64,000 bases of DNA from contig NZ_PYAW01000005.1 in the NCBI RefSeq assembly GCF_003014755.1, positions 462,320-526,319 of the forward strand, given 5' to 3'. The stretch's first letter is position 1. Each line of letters opens with the position of its first letter. The notes below the pieces were generated by a model. That model worked only from the letters and a program-made list of their open reading frames with translations, was not told where the DNA came from and did not search any database. Shown in pieces: positions 46,206 through 55,200 of this stretch. The position numbers and the translations under genes are program-made. The DNA comes from Chitinophaga niastensis (GTDB taxonomy: Bacteria; Bacteroidota; Bacteroidia; Chitinophagales; Chitinophagaceae).

Positions 46206-49200
46206 AGAGATACGGGAAACGGATTCCGCTAAAAATATCATTCATCCTTCCCGCAGGCAGGAAGTGGAATTTATCCCTTTGTCGTATAGCCAGGAACGTT
46301 TGTGGTTTATTGATCAATTGCAGGGAAGCACACAATATCATGTGCCTAATATATTCCGGTTGAAAGGAACTGTGAACAGAGCCGGATTGATATATGCATT
46401 GCAAACACTGGTTGACCGCCATGAAGTATTACGGACCGTTATATCAGCAGCAGCAGGTGTTGCGTCACAACAAATACTGGACAGCATGGCATGGCAACTT
46501 GAAATAGTGGAGGATACCCGGTATAATGAGGATACTGTAGCATTGCATTCCCGCATACAGGATATTATCTCAACACCTTTTGATTTGTCGCAGGACTACA
46601 TGTTAAGAGCGCATCTGATAGTACCTGGAGAAGAAGAGCAAATACTGGTAATTACCATTCACCATATTGCGGCAGATGCCTGGTCTGTTGGTATTCTGAT
46701 CAAAGAATTGATAACACTGTATAATGCTTTTACGGAAGATCGCCCTGCGCAGCTGCCATCATTATCTGTACAATATGCTGATTATGCTATCTGGCAAAGG
46801 TCCTGGTTATCAGGAAAAACATTGGCAGATAAAATTGCTTACTGGAAAAATAAGCTGGAAGATGTTTCGCCGCTGCAATTACCCGCCGATTACCCACGAC
46901 CTGTTATTCAAAGCAGCCGTGGCGCTTTATACAGGTTTAACCTGGATAAGGAATTGTCTGATCAGTTAAAGGAAATGTCAAAGCAACAGGGCACCACGCT
47001 CTTTATGACTACACTAGCTGCTTTCAAAATATTGTTGTTCAGGTATAGTGGTCAGAAAGATATCTGTGTAGGCACTTCTATGACCGGCAGAGACCAAAAA
47101 GAGCTGGAAGGGCTGATCGGTTTTTTTATTAATACACTGGCTTTGCGCAGTAACCTTGAAGATAACCCGGATTTTATTTCCCTCTTACAGCAGGTAAAGC
47201 AAACAACCCTGGATGCTTATGGGCATCAGGAAGTGCCTTTTGAGAAAATTGTGGAAGTGGTAGAGAAGGAGAGAGATATGAGCAAAAGCTCATTATTTCA
47301 GGTAATGTTTGAACTGTTTAATACGCCTGATGTATCTGTACCGGAATTGAGCCAGGGCCAGTTGCAATTATTCAGGGAAAAGGCTGCACACGTTACCACA
47401 TTGTTTGATATCGGCTTCTCCCTGGCCGAAAGCAGAGACGGATTAAGCGGGAATGTGGAATATTGTATTGATTTATTCAGTGAAAATACGATTGCCCGCA
47501 TGGTACGCCATTATGAACAACTATTGCGGGAAATAATAAAAAATCCGAAGGCAGGTATTGATTCATACACTTTATTATGCGCTTCAGAAGCCAGACAGCT
47601 GCTGACGGAATTCAATAACACGGAGCAGGAATATCCGCAGGATAAAACTATTATAGAATTATTCGCATTGCAGGTGGCGCGCACACCTGATGCCATTGCC
47701 ATTGTTATGCCGGGCGAATACCTTACCTACAGAGAATTGGATCGGCGAACAACTCAACTGGCACATCAATTATCCGCCAAAGGTATTACAACAGACAGGT
47801 TGGTGCCTGTTTGTATTGAGCGGTCTTTGAATATGGCGGTAGCTTTACTGGGCATTATGAAAGCCGGGGCAGCTTACGTTCCCATAGACCCGGCCTACCC
47901 GGCGGAGCGGATAGATTATATATTGGAGGATATCGGAGCAGACATAGTAGTGTGCAGTGAGGATTGTAAACACCGTATTACCGGAAATAAAAACATAGAA
48001 GTATTGGTGCCAGACTATGATATGGCAATATTGGAGAAATGTATTGCTCCAGATGCACCATCACCCAATCATCTGGCTTATGTTATCTATACTTCCGGTT
48101 CAACGGGTAAGCCTAAAGGCGTGATGGTGGAACATGGAGGAATGCTGAATCATTTACTGGCGAAGATAAACGAGTTGCAGATAGATGCTGAAACAGTACT
48201 GGCATTCACGGCATCATATACATTTGATATCTCTGTATGGCAGCTGTTTGCTGCATTACTGTGCGGAGGGCGTACCGTTATTTATCAGCATGAGCTTATT
48301 CTGGAGCCAGCCCGGTTTATGCAACAAATAGATGCAGACGGTATTACAATACTGGAATTGGTGCCTTCCCATCTGTCTGAATTATTACAGGAAGAAACAG
48401 GCGTCTCACTAAAGCAACTCAAATACATGGTGGTAACAGGAGAGGCAGTACATCAGTCCCTGTTGAAACAATGGTTTAATCACCGTGATTACGGCCGGAT
48501 CCCAGTCGTGAATGCCTATGGCCCAACGGAAGCATCGGATGATATTACCCATTATATCATGAGAGAAGCGCCTTTGCGGACCAATATCCCATTAGGCAAG
48601 CCAATACAAAATTTGCGTATCTACATACTCGACAGCTTATATCAATTATGTCCTGTTGGTATAACAGGAGAGATATGTGTTGCCGGAATAGGTGTGGGAC
48701 GAGGTTATCTCAATAATCCGGGATTAACAGCAGACCGGTTTGTGAAAGACCCATTTAATCCAACAGTACGTATGTACAGGACAGGGGATCTTGGCAGATG
48801 GTTGCCTGATGGTAATATAGAATACCTGGGTAGGGTAGACGATCAGGTAAAAATCCGTGGTTTCCGCATAGAGTTGGGAGAAATAGAAGCCGTGTTACAA
48901 CAAAGCGAGCTGGTGAACCAGGCAGCTATACTGGTAAGACAGGATAACAGCAGCCAGAAAAAACTGGTAGGTTATTATGTCCCGGAATCTCAGACGGTAA
49001 AGGTAAAGGAAGCATTGTTATTTCAACAGCAGGAGAATGACTGGCATGAACTGTGGGAAACAGAATATGCGAGAACAGAGGAAGTTGGTAAAACAGCAGC
49101 AGAATTTAATCTTACCGGCTGGAATGATAGTTTCTCAGGTATGGCGATACCGGAAGATGATATGCGGGAATGGTTAAATGATATTGTTGAAGTTATATTG

Positions 49201-52200
49201 TCAGCGCCAATAACATCTATGCTGGAAATTGGCTGTGGCGCCGGTTTGATCTACTATCAAATGGTAGGGCATATAGAAAAATATACCGGTATTGATTTCT
49301 CCAGTGTTTCTATAGGTACTATCCGGCAGCGGATCAGTATGGGAGATAGGAATTATCCGGTTACTATATTAAAAACAGGCGCCGCTCATGAAATAACCCT
49401 GGATGCAGATGAAACAACAGACCTGATCATTATAAATTCTGTGGTTCAGTATTTTCCCGGGGAAAATTATTTATCGGATGTGCTGGATAAATGCATGCCT
49501 TTCTTAAAGCGGGGAGGAAGGATTGTATTAGGAGATATAAGAGATAATCGTTTACAGAAATTGTTTAAGTGCAGATTGAATCTGGAGAAATTTCAACCAA
49601 GGGCAGGCATCAGGGAATTCTGCTGGAAGGTAGACGAGGAACTGCTGAAAGAAGAGGAATTATGTTTATCACCTGAATATTTCTACCGGTTACAAAAGCG
49701 TTATCCGGAAATCACCGATATAGATATACAAAGACAAAAAGGCACATATATAAATGAACTGAGCCTGTACCGGTATACAGTTGTTATCCATGTGGGTATT
49801 GAAAAAGAAGTAATGGCGCCGCTATGGCAGCGTTGGGATGAAATCAGTGATATAGAAAGTATACGGAAGCAGATCAATAATAATGCAGCCGTTATCGCAT
49901 TACAGGATGTACCCGATCCCCGGTTATGGAAAGAACGCTTGCTGGAAAATGGTTTGAAAGATCCATCCGTTCTTTCCGTAGGTGACCTGATGGCATGTAT
50001 AGCACAACCGGACAAAAATACGCTGGGAGTGAATGAACTATTGTTTGCTGCCAGGAACAGGGGCTATCATTGCCGGCTGCTGTTGAATGAGCAGCCCCTG
50101 AAGATTAACCTGTTACTGGAACTACAGCCTTTCCCTGGATTTATAGCACCTGTAAACAGTAAATCAGCTGATACCAGTTATTGTATTACCGCCAATGTTC
50201 CAATGTATGCAAAGATCGCTGAGCTGCTGTCACAGGATATCCGGAAAAAGCTGTTACAGCAGTTGCCGGATTATATGGTTCCTACTGATCTGATAGCCTT
50301 GCAGCATTTACCTTTAACAGGTAATGGAAAGATAGACAGGAAATTCCTTAGCCAACGGGAAAACATGCAATGGAAAAGCCTGATCAACTATCAGTCACCC
50401 GTTACAACCATAGAGCTATTACTGGTTGATATCTGGCAGGAATTGCTGGGAGTAGCGCGTGTTGGTATTTATGATGATTTTTTTGAACTGGGGGGGCACT
50501 CCTTATTGGCAACCCGAACGGTATCCGCTATTCGGAAGTCATTGGGGGTAGAGTTAACTGTAAAAGACTTTTTTCTGTATCCTACTGTTGCCAAACTGGC
50601 AATATATCTTCAACAGCGGGACAAGGGATTGTTGTTGCCGGTTATTGAGGTGGGGCCAAGACCATTACATATCCCGTTATCGTATAGCCAGGAACGTTTG
50701 TGGTTCATTGATCAATTGGAAGGCAGTGTACAGTATCACATTTCTAATATACTAAAACTGAGTGGCAGTCTTGATAAAGATGCATTGGAAAATGCGCTGC
50801 GGAAGATTGTAGGCCGCCACGAAGTACTGCGCACTGTGATTGAACAGGAGGGAGGTATACCTTATCAGCGTATACAGGAGGAAAACGGCTGGGAATTAAA
50901 ACTGGTATCAGATACTATATACAGGGAAGACAAACCGGCATTACAGGCATGCATAGCCGCTTTGATCGCTGTTCCTTTTGAGTTATCCCGGGATTACATG
51001 CTCCGTGCTCATTTAATCGTACTGGATGATGCAGAACATATGTTGGTTGTAACACAGCATCATATTGCGTCAGACGGCTGGTCTACCAGTATTATAGTCA
51101 GGGAACTGGGAGAATTGTACGAAGCTGCTATGGAAAAGCGTATTACCAGGCTAACTCCACTGAACGTTCAATATGCAGATTATGCAATCTGGCAGCGGAA
51201 ATATTTGTTGGGTACAATATTGGATAAAAAACTGAATTACTGGAAAGAAAAACTGGACAGCGTTGATATAATGCAGTTACCAACTGACTACCCACGTCCC
51301 CGAATTCAGAGCAGCCGTGGGGCAGGTACTGTATTGAGACTGGAACAGACACTGCTGGATGAGTTAAAAACCTTGTCACGTAAACAGAGTACCACCTTGT
51401 ATATGACGTTGCTGACAGTGTTCAAGGTGTTGTTGTACCGTTATAGCGGTCAGGAAGATATTTGTGTAGGTACACCGATAGCGGGGAGAACACAACAGGA
51501 AATAGAAGGGCTGATCGGTTTTTTTGTTAATACATTGGTGTTGCGTAGTAACCTTGGTAATAATCCTTCTTTTATATCGTTGCTGGAGCAGGTAAAACAA
51601 ACAACTTTAGATGCTTATGAGCATCAGGAAGTACCTTTTGAAAAAGTGGTGGAAGCAGTAGTAAAGGATCGTGATCTGAGCCGTAATCCTTTATTCCAGG
51701 TAATGTTTGTACTGCAGAATGTACCTGAAACTTCGGACCTTCATTTGGGTACATTACAATTGTCCGGAGAATCCTTTAAAAAAGTTTCCACACCATTTGA
51801 TCTCACGTTTTCAGTACAGGAGTTTGCGGATGGATTAGGAGTCAATGTTACGTATTGTACAGATCTATTCAGTGAGGATACCATCGGCAGGATGATGACC
51901 CATTATGAAACATTGTTACGCGCAGTAGTGGATGCTCCGCATGAAAAGATCGGGAACTTACCCATGCTTGGTGCTGCTGAAACCCAGCAGTTACTGGTTA
52001 CTTTTAATGAAACTGCTGCAAAGGATTTCCCTCATCCTGATAAGACGATTATTGATATATTCAATGCACAGGTAGCGCATACGCCGGATGCCGCGGCATT
52101 GGTTTTTGAAGACGGGTATGTGACATATAAAACATTGGATGAACGAACTAATCAACTGGCTCGTTATCTGATTGCGCAAGGCGTAACTACAGAAACGCTG

Positions 52201-55200
52201 GTGGCCATCTGCATAGAACGTTCGCTGGAAATGATTATAGGAATACTGGGGATACTAAAAGCCGGCGGAGCATATGTACCTGTTGATCCGGAGTATCCAA
52301 TGGAGCGGATCCGTTACATGCTGGAAGACACCGGCGCCGGCATATTGTTGAGCAACATTGCCTGCAGAAATAAATTACCAGACACCGGGCATACTGTGCA
52401 CATTATCATGTTGGATGAAGATTGGCCGGTTATTAATGAATACCCGGGGAAAGCACCGGTTACTTCACTTATTCCTGCTAACCTGGCCTATATTATTTAT
52501 ACTTCCGGATCAACGGGGAAACCCAAAGGCGTGATGATTGAACATAGCAGTGTGGTGAACCTGGCCATTGGGCAGCGGGAGGCATTAAGCCTGAAAGAAG
52601 GAATGAGGACATTACAGTTTGCATCTTTAAGTTTTGATGCTTCCTGTTATGAAATATTTAATACACTATTAAGTGGCGGATGTCTTGTATTATGCCGGAA
52701 AGAAGATATTTTATCAACGGAAAAGTTTGAAGCCCTTATCAATAAGTATCAGGTAGAACTCATCACCCTTCCGCCTTCTTATCAGCATATGATAAGAGAA
52801 ATAACAGGACCAGTAAAAACAATTGTATCGGCAGGTGAAACATTAAACAGTGCAGATGCGATATATCTTATGTCCAGGGGCATACGGTTAATAAATGCTT
52901 ATGGGCCTACTGAAAATACAGTTTGCACCACCTTGTCTGATCAGCCGGTAAAAGAGAATGGGACAGTAGTAATAGGAAAACCAATAAAGAACATACAGGT
53001 ATATATACTGGATGCACAAAAAGGAGTATGTCCTGTAAACGTAATAGGAGAGATCTTCATAGGAGGGGCAGGCGTTGCAAGAGGTTATTTAAATCAGCCC
53101 GGGCTGTCAGCAGAGCGATTTGTTCTCAACCCGTTCAGGAAAGGAGAGCGGATGTATAAAACAGGCGATTTGGGCCGCTGGCTGCCGGATGGAAATATAG
53201 CGTTTATAGGAAGGAAGGATAATCAGGTAAAAATACGTGGGTACCGCATAGAGTTAGGAGAAATAGAAGCGGTCTTACAATCTGCACCGGGTATTGATGA
53301 ATCAATTGTGCTCGCGAAATTCAATAAGGAAGGGGATCAGGAATTGGTCGCCTATGTAGTAAGCAAGGTAACATTGAATAGCGCTGATTTATACGAGCAT
53401 TTAAGTAAAGTGTTACCAGTTTATATGATACCCGGGAACTTTGTTCAGTTACCTTTTTTCCCTTTAACTACCAGTGGTAAAATAGACAGGAAAAGCTTAT
53501 CAGACCTCAAAGGACTTGAAATGGAAACCGGTGTGGCTTATGCACCTCCGCGAAATGAAGTGGAAGAAAAACTGGTACTGATATGGCAGGAAATATTAGG
53601 TAAGGAAAGGATAGGAATAAAAGATAATTTCTTTGAATCAGGGGGACATAGTTTAAAAGCTACACGCTTAGCCCACCAGCTGTACAAGGTATTTAGCGTT
53701 AAAATATCTTTAAAGGAACTATTTATAAAAGCCGTACTGGAAGAACAGGCCCGGTTAATAAGTAAAGCAAAAAAAGCAGCTTATCAAAATATAATACCGA
53801 TACCGGTACAGGAGCATTACGAGTTATCTCCTTCGCAATACAGACTATGGTTAATGGATCAAATGGGGATTGTTAATGCCTCATATAATATTTATGGTGA
53901 GTGCAAATTTGAGGAAGATATAGATCCGGGAGTTTTTAAGCAATCTATCAAAGAACTGGTGACCAGGCATGAAGTGCTCCGCACCGTATTTATTGAAACA
54001 GATGGTATACCGAAGCAAAAAGTAGTGAATGTAAACGAATTGAACTTTGATATAGACTTGGTAGCGGTTTCAGAAGAGAGGGAAATTGACGTAAATACGA
54101 TTAAGCATAAAATATTTAACAATGAGTTTAAATTAGATGTATGGCCTTTATTTAAGATGCTTTTTATAAAAGAGGGGGGGCATAACAGGCTATTTTATTC
54201 AATGCATCATATTATCAGTGATGGTTGGTCAATGGAGTTGTTTGCAAGAGATGTATCAGCAATTTATAAATCGCAATTGACAGGTGATCCGGTTTTATTA
54301 CCTGATTTAAAAATCCAGTATAAAGACTATGCAGGCTGGCAAAACAACCTGCTTTTAAACGAAGAAACAAATAGCCTGGAGGAATATTGGACATCTCATC
54401 TTAAAGGACAGCTACCGGATATGCGCTTGCCATATGATTATGAGGCTTACGCTGAAGTATCGGATAATGAAGCAAAGTATTTCGAATTATATATTGATGA
54501 AGCGAAAAAGAATGAGATAAACAAGTTTTTAGTTAATAGGAAAGTAAGCCTTTTCTCCTTATTGATTGCCGGTTTTAAAGTAATATTAAACAGATTGACA
54601 GGAGAGGCTGATCTGATAATCGGAGTCCCTGTTGCAAACAGAGAACATGATGATATAAGAGATCTGATAGGCTTTTTCCTCAATACATTAATGTTAAGAG
54701 ATGAGTTGAAAACAGATAGTTTTTTCGAAGTATTTTTAGAACAGGTAAACAATACCATATTGGAAGGCCTGGAGCATCAATCTTACCCATTTGAGAAATT
54801 ACTGGAAAAATTGAAGATTCAAAGGGACTATAATCGCTTTCCTGTCAGCTCCGTATTTTGTAATATGCTGAATTTTAATTCAACAGAGGAGATATTTTTA
54901 CATAATAAGGTACCAAAACATGGAGAAGTAGCAGGCTATGCAAAATTTGATTTGGAATGCTACTTTAAAGAGTATACAGATGGAATTTCGGTAAAATGTA
55001 TTTATAAGAGTAAATTATTTAAACCGGAAACAATTGAATACTGGATGAACGAATTCGTTTCGGTGATAAAACAAGTTGTAAGTAACTCACAGATTGAAAT
55101 TAAAAAGATTAAAATATTTGAGCAACAGATATCAAGGATAAATGATCCGGTCCCGGTAAATCCTTTTACATATTTTAAGGAAGAATCTGTCAACCAGTCA

